A stretch of 64,000 bases of DNA from Erysipelotrichaceae bacterium (GCA_015058945.1 SVBF01000001.1:32386-96385); one strand, 5' to 3'; shown: positions 43,189 to 51,467, counted from the stretch's first letter. The notes: generated from the letters alone by a model not told the origin. Translations and numbers: made by a program.

Positions 43189-44527
43189 ATCCTTAAGCGA
43201 TAAATTGACCGGCGTGATCAAGAAGATCCGCGGCCAAAGCAAACTGACCGAGAAGAACATGGAGGACATGCTGCGCGAAATCCGCGTGGCTTTGCTCGAA
43301 TCCGACGTCAACTTCAAGGTCGTCAAATCCTTCATCAACGACGTCAAGGAGAAAGCCTTAGGGCAAGACGTCTATAACAAGGTCAACCCGTCCCAGATGA
43401 TCGTCAAGATCGTCCATGACGAAATCCAGGAATTGCTCGGCGACGAGCAAGAGGGCATCGCCTTCGAAAAACCCTTGACCGTCATCATGATGGTCGGCTT
43501 GCAGGGTACCGGTAAAACCACGACCGCCGGCAAACTCGGCTATTTCTTCAACAATAAGCAAGGCAAGAAGACCCTCGTCGCCGCCTGCGACATCTACCGT
43601 CCGGGCGCGATCGACCAGTTGGAGGCCGTCGCCAAAAACGCCGGCATCGGCTTCTATAGCGAAGGCGATAAGGTCGACCCAGTCAAAATCGCCTTGCACG
43701 CGAAGGAAAAGGCCCTCAAGGAAGGCTATGACGTCCTCATCATCGATACCGCCGGCCGATTGCAGATCGACGAGGCGTTGATGGATGAGCTTAAGCGCAT
43801 CAACCACGAACTCCATCCGAAGGAAGTGTTGCTCCTTGTCGACGCGGCCGCCGGCCAAGACGCGGTCAACGTCGCAAGCGCCTTCAACAAAGACCTCCGC
43901 TTAAGCGGCATCATCTTGTCCCGTTTGGACGGCGACGCCCGTGGCGGCGCGGCCCTTTCGATCAAATACCTGACCGGGCTTCCGATCAAGTTCGCCGGCG
44001 TCGGCGAAAAGGTCAGCGAGCTCGACGCGTTCTATCCCGACCGCATGGCGGACCGCATCCTTGGCATGGGTGACGTGGTCACCCTCGTCGAAAAGGCCAA
44101 GGAAGCCATCGACGAGAAACAGGCCGAGAAAGACGCGCGCAAAATGATGGAGGGCGAATTCACCCTCGAGGACATGCTCCGCCAAATGAAGCAGGTCCAG
44201 AAAATCGGTTCCATTGGCTTCATCGCCAAGTTGATCCCCGGCATGCCTAAGCTCACCGATGAGCAACAGGAGAAGGCCAAAGAGGAGATGAAGGTGTTCG
44301 AGTCGATCATCAATTCGATGACCCCCTATGAACGCCGCCACCCCGAAGTGCTGCGCTTCTCTCACAAAAACCGCATCGCGAAAGGCTCTGGGTTAACCAA
44401 CGCCGACGTCAACCGCGTCTTGCGCAAATTCGAGCAATCGAAGCAGATGATGAAGCAGATGAAACAATACCAAAAATCCGGCCGCATCCCACCGGGAGGC
44501 TTAGGCGGATTAGGAGGAGGATTCTGA
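43178..44527 (+). CDS. ffh: Signal recognition particle protein Ffh (SRP54)
   Basis: The 449-residue GTPase binds signal peptides on nascent chains. It has an N domain (SLSDKLTGVIKKIRGQSKLT), a G domain with GLQGTGKTTTAGKLGYFF near residue 107, CDIYRPGAIDQLEAVAKNAG, DTAGRLQIDEALMDEL and SRLDGDARGGAALS. The C-terminal M domain is Met-rich (EFTLEDMLRQMKQVQKIGSI, QSKQMMKQMKQYQKSGRIPP). Its Shine-Dalgarno AAAGGAGG lies within ylxM. Confidence 0.97.
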   Translation: MAFESLSDKLTGVIKKIRGQSKLTEKNMEDMLREIRVALLESDVNFKVVKSFINDVKEKALGQDVYNKVNPSQMIVKIVHDEIQELLGDEQEGIAFEKPLTVIMMVGLQGTGKTTTAGKLGYFFNNKQGKKTLVAACDIYRPGAIDQLEAVAKNAGIGFYSEGDKVDPVKIALHAKEKALKEGYDVLIIDTAGRLQIDEALMDELKRINHELHPKEVLLLVDAAAGQDAVNVASAFNKDLRLSGIILSRLDGDARGGAALSIKYLTGLPIKFAGVGEKVSELDAFYPDRMADRILGMGDVVTLVEKAKEAIDEKQAEKDARKMMEGEFTLEDMLRQMKQVQKIGSIGFIAKLIPGMPKLTDEQQEKAKEEMKVFESIINSMTPYERRHPEVLRFSHKNRIAKGSGLTNADVNRVLRKFEQSKQMMKQMKQYQKSGRIPPGGLGGLGGGF

Positions 44528-44528
44528 T

Positions 44529-46304
44529 ATGGCAGACGAACAACCCGTATATCGCCCCCGCGAGATGTATGAGCGCCAACTCAAGGCGCAATACCATCAG
44601 GCGGCGGACCAATTCTTCGAATCCTTGACGCAGGAGGCGGGCACCGATAAAGGCGCTAATGCCGTCCACGTCAAGGCCTATAAGGCCGCGCAGGCCGCCA
44701 CGGAAGAGGCCAGAAAGAAGGTCAACAAAGCCAAGACGGCGAAAGGTTGGACGATCTTCGGCATCATCATCGGCTTTATCCTGCTCATCATCCCGGGCAT
44801 TTTGATGCTGATTTTCTATAAGAACAAAATCAAAACCGCCTTGGCTAACGCCGAAAACGAACTCACCAAGAAACTCGAGGATGAGAAAAAAGCCCTCGAC
44901 GTGTGTCACGCCGACATGGCCACGCTTAACGACCTCTTCGACGACTCGATGCCCTGCAAGGTCATGGAGAAGGCGACCCCGATCATCGATCTCGACCCCA
45001 CCTTCACCCCTGAGCGCCTCGCCTACATGATGTCTTCCTTCGGCATGAAGGAGGAGACCGATCCGGACACCTCGGTCCTCGGCGTGCTTTCCGGCCATAT
45101 CCAAGGCAATCCCTTCGTGCTCGAGAAAGTGTTCCGTCACGAGGTCCAGGACAAGACCTATGAGGGCGAACTCGTCATCACCTGGACGACCACCCATACG
45201 GACTCGAATGGCCATACTTATACCGAAACCCATATCGAGACCCTCCACGCCGAATCGGTCCACCCCGCGCCTTCCTATTGGGACGAGACCCGCTTGATCT
45301 ACGGCTCCGAGGTCGCGCCGCACCTCCATTTCTCCCGCCGTCCTAGCGGCATGAGCGGCAAGAGTGAGAAGGAGATGGAAAAGTTCGTCAAATCCCGCGT
45401 GAAGGAACTCGACAAACTCGAGGAGAAAGCCATCAAGAAAGGTGGCAAGTTCACTAAGCTTGGCAACGACGAATTCGAAGCCTTCTTCGGCGCGGACGAC
45501 CGCGACCACGAAGTCGAATACCGCTTGATGTTCACCGCGCTTGCCCAACGCAACATGCTCGACCTCATCAAGAACCCGCAACCCTTTGGCGACGACTTCA
45601 TCATGGTCAAGGACGGCATGCTCACCTCGGTTTGCTCCCGCCACTCGCAGAACTTCGATTATTACGCGACCGGCGAATCCTTCGTCGGTTATGACGTGAC
45701 GGAGATGAAGAGCCGTTTCGTCTCCTATTGCGACAAGTTCGTCGAAGGCGTCTTCTTTGACCTCGCCCCGATCCTCTCGGTGCCCCTATATCAGATCCAT
45801 AAGCCGAGAGACTTCATCTATGAGGGCTATCGCGCCAACCTCTCTTCCTTCGAGCACGAGGTCCTCATCAACAAGATGGACAAGCGCCTCTTCACCCCGA
45901 AGGACGCGGATGAAAGCCTGCCTTTGCTTCTTAAGGAAATGACCGCGAAGAAGATCGGCGGCTCGGACGAAGTCACCGTCAAGGTCCGTTCTTATAAGAC
46001 CACTCCGATGGTCGATTACGTGCCGGTGCTCGGGGGCGATGGCAGGACGCACTCCGTCCCCGTCCATTGGATCCAATACGACGAGGTCTCGACGTGCCGT
46101 AACGTCGGTCTCTTCGACTCCAAGCAAAGCCGTCCGGCCTTCCAGCACGCCTCGCTTAAGCCACTCGAGAAGTACCTCTCCGAGAACTTCCACTTCGAGC
46201 GTGGCCTCCTCTCGTATTATCTCGGTGAGAAGGGCCACATCAACGAGGCGGACGATCAGGCCTTCACGACCTTCTTCAAGACGAGAAACGACGCGAAGAA
46301 ATAG
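44529..46304 (+). CDS. Membrane protein of unknown function, LemA-associated
   Basis: The 591-residue protein starts one base after the ffh stop; TTAGGAGGAGG at the ffh end gives a strong ribosome site. The N-terminus is coiled-coil-like (YERQLKAQYHQAADQFFESL ... AATEEARKKVNKAKTAKG). A single transmembrane segment lies at about 73-97 (WTIFGIIIGFILLIIPGILM), with another helix behind it. The large C-terminal region is beta-rich, with two similar-sounding blocks (FVLEKVFRHEV near 200; VDYVPVLGGDGRTHSVPVHW near 500). The arrangement next to a LemA-like gene recalls LemA-DUF3137 pairs, but I cannot confirm the domain. Function is unknown. Confidence 0.85.
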   Translation: MADEQPVYRPREMYERQLKAQYHQAADQFFESLTQEAGTDKGANAVHVKAYKAAQAATEEARKKVNKAKTAKGWTIFGIIIGFILLIIPGILMLIFYKNKIKTALANAENELTKKLEDEKKALDVCHADMATLNDLFDDSMPCKVMEKATPIIDLDPTFTPERLAYMMSSFGMKEETDPDTSVLGVLSGHIQGNPFVLEKVFRHEVQDKTYEGELVITWTTTHTDSNGHTYTETHIETLHAESVHPAPSYWDETRLIYGSEVAPHLHFSRRPSGMSGKSEKEMEKFVKSRVKELDKLEEKAIKKGGKFTKLGNDEFEAFFGADDRDHEVEYRLMFTALAQRNMLDLIKNPQPFGDDFIMVKDGMLTSVCSRHSQNFDYYATGESFVGYDVTEMKSRFVSYCDKFVEGVFFDLAPILSVPLYQIHKPRDFIYEGYRANLSSFEHEVLINKMDKRLFTPKDADESLPLLLKEMTAKKIGGSDEVTVKVRSYKTTPMVDYVPVLGGDGRTHSVPVHWIQYDEVSTCRNVGLFDSKQSRPAFQHASLKPLEKYLSENFHFERGLLSYYLGEKGHINEADDQAFTTFFKTRNDAKK

Positions 46305-46306
46305 TG

Positions 46307-46342
46307 TTTAAGATTAGTCTTAAATACCTTAAAATTTATACA
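46307..46342 (+). promoter_or_regulatory. Promoter with palindromic operator upstream of the LemA-like gene
   Basis: TTTAAGATTAGTCTTAAA (46307-46324) is a perfect inverted repeat. It overlaps the -35 TTAGTC (46314-46319), with TATACA (46337-46342) 17 bp later. The LemA-like gene can therefore be switched separately from ffh and the 591-aa gene. Confidence 0.6.
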
Positions 46343-46367
46343 AATCCAAATTAGGAGGATTAATACT

Positions 46368-47042
46368 ATGCCAAACGAACTCGACGAAACGGATGTTTCC
46401 ACAATTAACGAGGCCGGCCGTGACGTTCACGTCATTGAGAAGAAGGTCGCCGTCAAACTAGACGGAACCGACAAATTCATCAATGTCTTCCTCTGGTTCT
46501 TGCCTCTTCCCATCATCTCTGGCTTCATCTACACCCTTCGCAAAACCAAAGCGAAGAACTATCTCCAGCAGCTTCAGCAGAAGATCCAACACGCCGCTTC
46601 CACGATCGACAACTATCAGCTTCAGCGCGTGACCATTCTTCAGAACACCGCCAAGTTGGTCGAGAAGGCCACCGACCTCGATAAGTCCACCTTCACCGAG
46701 ATCGCCCGTCTCCGCAGCGGCACCGTCTCTAGCGACGAGGCCCGTCTCGAACTCGCCGATAAGCTCAACGCCGCCGAAAAGGCCATCAACGTCGCCTTTG
46801 AGAACTATCCTGACCTCAAGGCCCATGGCGAAATCCGCGACGCGATGCAGCAGAACGCCTATCTCCAGCAGGAGATCACCGCGGCTCGTGAGATCTATAA
46901 CGATGCCGTCCTCCGCTGGAACACCGAGATCTTCCAGCAGTGGGCCAAGAAGTATGTCGCCGCGAAAGCCGGATACACCACCCGTATCCCCTTCACCGTT
47001 TCGGCTGATATCAAGGCTCAAAGCCAGGGCGTGTTCTTCTAA
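46368..47042 (+). CDS. LemA-like membrane protein
   Basis: The 224-residue protein starts at ATG 46368 behind TTAGGAGG. After a short acidic N-terminus, a transmembrane segment spans about residues 36-58 (FINVFLWFLPLPIISGFIYT). Long helices of LemA character follow (LQQKIQHAASTIDNYQLQRV, LADKLNAAEKAINVAFENYP, REIYNDAVLRWNTEIFQQWA). LemA proteins have an extracellular helical bundle and unknown function; a LemA peptide is a Listeria antigen. The usual RxxLIPNLV motif is replaced by QRVTILQNTAKLVE, so this is a divergent member. Confidence 0.8.
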   Translation: MPNELDETDVSTINEAGRDVHVIEKKVAVKLDGTDKFINVFLWFLPLPIISGFIYTLRKTKAKNYLQQLQQKIQHAASTIDNYQLQRVTILQNTAKLVEKATDLDKSTFTEIARLRSGTVSSDEARLELADKLNAAEKAINVAFENYPDLKAHGEIRDAMQQNAYLQQEITAAREIYNDAVLRWNTEIFQQWAKKYVAAKAGYTTRIPFTVSADIKAQSQGVFF

Positions 47043-47065
47043 TCCAAACGACGAACAAGCAAAAC

Positions 47066-47090
47066 GGACCGCAATCGCGGTCCTTTTCTT
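47066..47090 (+). terminator. Rho-independent terminator after the LemA-like gene
   Basis: GGACCGC-AATC-GCGGTCC stem followed by TTTTCTTTC. Confidence 0.85.
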
Positions 47091-47094
47091 TCTT

Positions 47095-47290
47095 TTATTC
47101 TCTGGTGGTCGTGAAGCGGGCTCTGGCGCGCAGGTATTCTTTCTTCGTGATCTCCCCGTTGCGACATTTCTCCATGAGGATGGTCAAGGCGCCGTATTCG
47201 GTTTTAGTGAGTTCGATTCCTTCATAGGTGCAATATTGGACATTGCCCTGAGGATCGGTTCCCGCGGCATGAGGGGAAGTAGGGCTATTT
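47095..47290 (-). pseudogene. Truncated gene with SHOCT-like C-terminus
   Basis: On the minus strand the frame closing at TAA 47095-47097 reads NVQYCTYEGIELTKTEYGAL, then TILMEKCRNGEITKKEYLRA, then RARFTTTRE. The G-E-I-T-K-K-E-Y pattern resembles the short C-terminal SHOCT oligomerisation motif. An in-frame stop lies about 65 codons upstream with no start codon in a useful place, so only a tail remains. It sits at the boundary between the plus-strand core genes and the inverted block. Confidence 0.5.
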
Positions 47291-47356
47291 ACGATTTACG
47301 AGGACAGTTGGAATACAAACAGCGGTTTGAACTGGGGCTTTTACGAACCCTAATGA

Positions 47357-48259
47357 CTAAAGCCCATTCAAGGATAAATAGTCTGCGATACGCTCAACGA
47401 CCTCGATGCAGGATTCGTATTTGGTTTGGTCGTAAAGCAGGGGAGCGGTGAGACGACGGTAATCATCGCGGTAATAATGGGTTTGGATGATTTCCTTCAA
47501 TAATGCGGAGACCTTTAAACCGGGCTTTGAGGAAGGACAATATTCCAATCCTTCACGGATGGAACGGATCCTTTGGAACAAATCGAGGAAGCCCTGATTG
47601 AGGTCGACTACGTTCGAAAGGCATTTTAAGTCATAGATGTGGCGCGAATACCTCGTCATCTTTCCCAGGACATAATAGTCACATAGAGCGAAGACCTTAT
47701 CGACGAAGGTGCGTAGTGGGGCTTGGGTTCTTACCTTGATTTTGTTCCATCCATACTTGGATATGATTTCGTCTTTGTATGGCTCGGGAATGCCTTGGAT
47801 CACCAAGGGCTGGATGAAAGCTTCCTGAACGGGGAAAGAAGGAGCCTGGGCCGCGAGTTCAATGCGAACCTCGTTACGCCCGTTTATGCTGAAATTGGAG
47901 GGAAAAGAGCAAAAGAACTTATTTAAGATTCTTCTGCTTCGTTGTTGTCCTGGGTTCATTAGCTCACAACCGGATTGCGCGATGCACTGGATGATTTTCT
48001 CTTTCGCTTTTCTCCGTTCGCCGCGCGATACGGTTTCCATCCCATAAGATATGTCGATGTCTTCGGAAAAGCGGCGGATTAGGTTGAAACACATAGAAAG
48101 CGAGGTTCCGCCCTTAAAGACAAGAAGATGTTCATCGCGGAACAGCTCTTTTAGCAACAGGAAGACCCGTAAGTCCTTTTCCACGTAAGCCTGACTAATT
48201 GACAAGCGTTGGGCGGCGGAGAGGATTAGGGAATGGATTTCATCATCAGCGGAAGGCAT
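47357..48259 (-). CDS. abiEii: AbiEii/AbiGii-type nucleotidyltransferase toxin
   Basis: The 300-residue protein carries the DNA polymerase beta-like nucleotidyltransferase motif KGGTSLS (residues 49-55) followed by RFSEDIDISY (63-72), which supplies the metal-binding acids. In AbiE (type IV toxin-antitoxin, phage abortive infection) this protein is a GTP-binding nucleotidyltransferase, and the MenT relatives modify tRNA 3' ends. It overlaps its antitoxin by 14 bases. Catalytic residues are intact, so it is probably functional. Confidence 0.93.
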   Translation of the reverse strand: MPSADDEIHSLILSAAQRLSISQAYVEKDLRVFLLLKELFRDEHLLVFKGGTSLSMCFNLIRRFSEDIDISYGMETVSRGERRKAKEKIIQCIAQSGCELMNPGQQRSRRILNKFFCSFPSNFSINGRNEVRIELAAQAPSFPVQEAFIQPLVIQGIPEPYKDEIISKYGWNKIKVRTQAPLRTFVDKVFALCDYYVLGKMTRYSRHIYDLKCLSNVVDLNQGFLDLFQRIRSIREGLEYCPSSKPGLKVSALLKEIIQTHYYRDDYRRLTAPLLYDQTKYESCIEVVERIADYLSLNGL

Positions 48260-48875
48260 CGAGCAAATTCTCCTTTAAGAGAATCCTTAGGACTTTGTTG
48301 GGGAAAAGGGAGATGTATTTCGTGAACAAAAACTTCGTGAAATGTTTGGTTATATAAACTTTGAGCGCCTCTTTCCTTTCTTCGACGTCTTTGTCTTCCA
48401 CGCATTGAAGCGCGCTAAAGAACTGAAGAATCCGCCAGTTTTGGAATGTGATCTCTACGTTTGATTTGCGGATTATCGCCTTCCTCCCCATTAGTTCGAT
48501 CGTTCTCTTTTTCGATGAGGTTTTATTCGTGACGATTTCGACGATCGCGGGGACTTGGGTGGACAAGCCGAGGTCGTTTGCGGCAGTTAAATGAGAGTAA
48601 TAACCATAGACGATAAGGCTATTGGATAAGTTGAAACAGTCGTCGGAGATATATTTTTTCTCAACGATTTGCTCAAAGGACAAGTTTGGGAAAAAAGAGT
48701 TGGTTTCCGGGAAAAAATAAACGCCATTTGCCTCTCGGGAAATCTCACCCCGTTTTGCTGCACGATAAAGCTCTTGCTTAATCGCGGATTTCGATTTTCT
48801 GCCAATGCGGACGTCCTTTAAGAAAATAGGCGCCCCCGTTGGATAAATTGCACGAAGATACTCTACTGTTTTCAC
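48246..48875 (-). CDS. abiEi: AbiEi-type antitoxin / transcriptional regulator
   Basis: The 209-residue protein starts at GTG 48875, six bases after TATAAT (48887-48882), with no Shine-Dalgarno. The N-terminus is a winged helix (VEYLRAIYPTGAPIFLKDVR, SKSAIKQELYRAAKRGEISR). The middle contains YGYYSHLTAANDLGLSTQVP and the conserved VTNKTSSKKRTIEL block seen in AbiEi/DUF6088 antitoxins. It is predicted to counteract the AbiEii toxin and repress the operon through the repeats at 48912-48958. Confidence 0.87.
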   Translation of the reverse strand: MKTVEYLRAIYPTGAPIFLKDVRIGRKSKSAIKQELYRAAKRGEISREANGVYFFPETNSFFPNLSFEQIVEKKYISDDCFNLSNSLIVYGYYSHLTAANDLGLSTQVPAIVEIVTNKTSSKKRTIELMGRKAIIRKSNVEITFQNWRILQFFSALQCVEDKDVEERKEALKVYITKHFTKFLFTKYISLFPNKVLRILLKENLLDAFR

Positions 48876-48881
48876 ACCCAA

Positions 48882-48958
48882 ATTATATCAGTCGCGGCGA
48901 TTTTAGTAAACTTTGGTAACAAAAGCGATTTATACTAAAGGTATAATTTGGTAACAAA
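48882..48958 (-). promoter_or_regulatory. AbiE promoter and repeat operators
   Basis: On the minus strand TTTACT (48910-48905), 17-bp spacer, TATAAT (48887-48882), six bases to GTG. Direct repeats TTTGGTAACAAA lie at 48912-48923 and 48947-48958, and TTTAGTA (48902) / TACTAAA (48932) form an inverted pair. AbiEi antitoxins bind repeats upstream of their operon. Confidence 0.65.
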
Positions 48959-48986
48959 CATCACAAAAAAGAAAAAAGGAACGAAA

Positions 48987-49757
48987 TTAGTGCATGAATT
49001 TTTTACCCTTCTCAATCGCGTCGCTTTCCCAAGCAGGCACCTCACCGGAATCGGCTTCCTTAAGCAATTTGATATCTTGTTTTGAAAGTGTCAATTTATC
49101 AAAGAGGTCCGGCCGATGTTCACGGGTTAAAAGAAGCGACTGTTTCCGCCGCCATTTCGCAATGGCTTGATGGTTTCCGCTATAAAGGATCGCAGGTACG
49201 TCCTGGCCTTCATAGGAGAAGGGTTCGGTGTATTGAGGATATTCCAAAAGATTGTTGTCAAAGGACTCTTCGTCGAGGGAGTCCCTGGTTATGGCTCCAT
49301 CGAGGAGACGAATGACCGCGTCGGATATTCCCATCGCGGGAATCTCACCGCCAGTGAGGATATAATCGCCGATGCTCACGAGCTCATCGACATATTCGTT
49401 TACGCGTTCGTCAATTCCTTCATAATGTCCGCAAACAATCATTAAATCATCTAGTTTTGCGAACTTTTTCGCCATGTTTTGATCAAAGGTTTTCCCGCGA
49501 GGGGACATCAAAATGACATGGGTATTCTCTTTCTTGTTCGCTTTGATGCAATCGACGATAGGTTGTGCCTTTTGGACGAGTCCGGCGCCTCCGCCGATGG
49601 GCGGGGTATCGGTCCTTCCGTATTTGTCTTTGGTGTAGTCGCGGATATTGATCGCGTTAAAAGTGGCGACGCCTTTGCCTAGGGCGCGCTTGATGATGGA
49701 ATTGGTTTTGAACCCCTCGAACATCTCGGGAAAAAGGGTGAGGACGGAGATGTTCAT
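48987..49757 (-). CDS. trmD: tRNA (guanine-N1)-methyltransferase
   Basis: The 256-residue enzyme methylates G37 of tRNAs with S-adenosylmethionine. It has the SPOUT trefoil-knot motifs: MSPRGKTFDQNMAKKFAKLD, VCGHYEGIDERVNEYVDELV and SIGDYILTGGEIPAM. ISDAVIRLLDGAI and EYPQYTEP are also typical. It overlaps rimM by four bases and is the last gene of rpsP-khpA-rimM-trmD. That operon runs opposite to its usual direction relative to rplS. Confidence 0.97.
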   Translation of the reverse strand: MNISVLTLFPEMFEGFKTNSIIKRALGKGVATFNAINIRDYTKDKYGRTDTPPIGGGAGLVQKAQPIVDCIKANKKENTHVILMSPRGKTFDQNMAKKFAKLDDLMIVCGHYEGIDERVNEYVDELVSIGDYILTGGEIPAMGISDAVIRLLDGAITRDSLDEESFDNNLLEYPQYTEPFSYEGQDVPAILYSGNHQAIAKWRRKQSLLLTREHRPDLFDKLTLSKQDIKLLKEADSGEVPAWESDAIEKGKKFMH

Positions 49758-50263
49758 AGCATGCCCTCAATGACGTGGATCTGAATGGTTTTCTTCTCGT
49801 AGTCGATGGCACCGACAAAAATGTCAATGAATGGCACGTAGAACACCTTGCCGTTCACGCCTTTGAACCGGAGGCTAGGGGTGGTCGCGTTCTCGATGAC
49901 GTCGAGCATCGTTCCGATTTCTTTGCCTTCGTCATCAATGCCTTTCATGCCGACGAGGTCGCCATAACGGACATAGCCTTCCGGAAGCGGGGCTTCCTCT
50001 TTGTCCATGTCGACCGAATAACCGAGGTAGGGGCGGATATCCTCTGGGGTGGTGAACTCTTTGAAACCAAGGATCAAGGCATCGCCCTTCGCGCTCCAAT
50101 AGTTGAGCGTGACGGGTAGGGGTTCCTCCCCACGTTTTCCGCTAAGAAAATAGCGGCCGCCTTTTTTAAAACGGAGGTCGGGGAAAGAGGTGAGAGAGAA
50201 AGCGTGGGCTTGGCCTTTTATGCCGAAGGGCTTTCCGATAGTGGCGATGCTGATGTATTCCAT
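49754..50263 (-). CDS. rimM: Ribosome maturation factor RimM
   Basis: The 169-residue protein assists 30S assembly and binds S19. The N-terminal domain has SIATIGKPFGIKGQAHAFSL and the C-terminal PRC-barrel has YVRYGDLVGMKGIDDEGKEI then GTMLDVIENATTPSLRFKGV and FYVPFIDIFV. Its position between khpA and trmD is the standard one. Confidence 0.95.
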   Translation of the reverse strand: MEYISIATIGKPFGIKGQAHAFSLTSFPDLRFKKGGRYFLSGKRGEEPLPVTLNYWSAKGDALILGFKEFTTPEDIRPYLGYSVDMDKEEAPLPEGYVRYGDLVGMKGIDDEGKEIGTMLDVIENATTPSLRFKGVNGKVFYVPFIDIFVGAIDYEKKTIQIHVIEGML

Positions 50264-50281
50264 AAGAAGAAAGGCGAGGAG

Positions 50282-50566
50282 TTATTCCCCCTCGCCATTA
50301 TTTTCTTCGCCGAAGCTTTCGAACTTCAAGTGAATTCGCTGATTGGTGCCATCGACCTTACCGGCGATGCCGATCACTTCGCGTAGCGCGTTGGCGACCA
50401 TTCCGCGCCTGCCGATGAGGCGGGCGGTGTCTTCCGGTTCGGAGACGATGAGGACGGTCACGTCGCGGCGCGAGGAATTCGGGAGCTCGCGGATGAGGAC
50501 GGATTCGGGCTTTTCAATGAGCGGATCGATGATCGGATGCAAGATGGCTGCGTAGTCGCGTTCCAT
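50282..50566 (-). CDS. khpA: KH-domain RNA-binding protein KhpA
   Basis: The 94-residue protein (YlqC-like) has a KH type II domain with the RNA-binding loop RLIGRRGMVANALREVI. The GRRG replaces the usual GKRG or GKGG. It forms a heterodimer with KhpB and affects cell elongation in pneumococcus. Its start overlaps the rpsP stop, so the two are coupled. Confidence 0.92.
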   Translation of the reverse strand: MERDYAAILHPIIDPLIEKPESVLIRELPNSSRRDVTVLIVSEPEDTARLIGRRGMVANALREVIGIAGKVDGTNQRIHLKFESFGEENNGEGE

Positions 50567-50844
50567 TACTTGCTTCCCTTGGCTTTGTTGCCGGCGTACT
50601 TGGCCATGATGCCCTTAGCGGAGAGCATGGCGCGGACGGAATCGCTGGGCTGAGCGCCGAGGTTGAGCCACTTCATGGCGAGTTCCTCGTTGATTTGCGC
50701 GGCGGCGGCTCCGAGAGCGGGGTCGTAGGTACCGATTTGCTCGATGTAGCGGCCATCCCTGGTGAAGTGGGAGTCGGCGGCGACGATGCGATAGAACGGA
50801 TCTTTGTGACGACCGATGCGGGTCAATCTGATTTTGACGGACAT
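50566..50844 (-). CDS. rpsP: 30S ribosomal protein bS16
   Basis: The 92-residue protein has the S16 N-terminus [20 protein letters not shown] followed by [20 protein letters not shown] and [20 protein letters not shown]. It has a strong Shine-Dalgarno (AAAGGAGG). First gene of the operon, transcribed divergently from rplS. Confidence 0.97.
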   Translation of the reverse strand: MSVKIRLTRIGRHKDPFYRIVAADSHFTRDGRYIEQIGTYDPALGAAAAQINEELAMKWLNLGAQPSDSVRAMLSAKGIMAKYAGNKAKGSK

Positions 50845-50870
50845 GGTGATTTCCTCCTTTGTCGTGCATA

Positions 50871-50899
50871 ACTATGCCTACCTAGGGGTATGGTGTCAA
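50871..50899 (-). promoter_or_regulatory. Promoter of the rpsP operon
   Basis: On the minus strand TTGACA (50899-50894), 17-bp spacer, CATAGT (50876-50871). Confidence 0.6.
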
Positions 50900-50928
50900 G
50901 CATTTTTGCTTTCCAGCTTCGATTTTGC

Positions 50929-50957
50929 TTGCCTATATGGGATTGGTTGCCTATACT
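50929..50957 (+). promoter_or_regulatory. Promoter of rplS
   Basis: TTGCCT (50929-50934), 17-bp spacer, TATACT (50952-50957). Confidence 0.7.
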
Positions 50958-50963
50958 TGTTCC

Positions 50964-51054
50964 CGCTCCCTAAGGGAGATACGCAGGCTCCGCCATCCAT
51001 TCGTCACCGGATGTGAACCTGAAGAGAAACCACATTGTCCCAGGAGGAAAAAGC
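50964..51054 (+). ncRNA. Putative L19 (rplS) leader RNA
   Basis: A 5' leader of about 90 nt with two hairpins (CTCCC-TA-AGGGAG near 50967-50980; CATCC...GGATG near 50994-51013) ahead of CCAGGAGG. Firmicutes rplS leaders are known autogenous elements. The match here is by position and general shape only. Confidence 0.4.
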
Positions 51055-51402
51055 ATGAATCTTAACCTCGCGAAAGAAGTCGCCGCGACTCAGCTCCGCA
51101 GCGACATCCCGGAATTCTCGTCCGGCGACACCATCAAGGTGTATGTCCGTATCATCGAGAACAAGAAAGAGCGTAACCAGGTCTTCGAAGGCGTTGTCAT
51201 CCAGCGCCGTGGCGGTGGCGTTTCCGAAACCTTCACCGTCCGCAAGATCTCCTCTGGCATCGGCGTTGAGAGGACCTTCCCGGTCAACTCCCCCTCGATC
51301 GCCAAGATCGAAGTCGTGAAGCGCGGCAAAGTCCGTCGTAACAAGATCACCTATCTTCGCAAGCTCTCCGGCAAGGCCGCCCGTATCAAAACCCGCGACT
51401 AA
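51055..51402 (+). CDS. rplS: 50S ribosomal protein bL19
   Basis: The 115-residue protein starts at ATG 51055 behind CAGGAGG. L19 signatures are present: [60 protein letters not shown] and the C-terminal [19 protein letters not shown]. It sits at the 30S-50S interface. It has its own promoter, leader and terminator. Confidence 0.97.
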   Translation: MNLNLAKEVAATQLRSDIPEFSSGDTIKVYVRIIENKKERNQVFEGVVIQRRGGGVSETFTVRKISSGIGVERTFPVNSPSIAKIEVVKRGKVRRNKITYLRKLSGKAARIKTRD

Positions 51403-51430
51403 GTCGACCCCTAATCCGACCCGTGACGAT

Positions 51431-51457
51431 AAGCCCTCATCCGCGAGGGCTTTTTTG
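51431..51457 (+). terminator. Rho-independent terminator after rplS
   Basis: AAGCCCTC-ATCCGC-GAGGGCTT stem followed by a T-run. Confidence 0.92.
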
Positions 51458-51467
51458 TCGCGTATGT

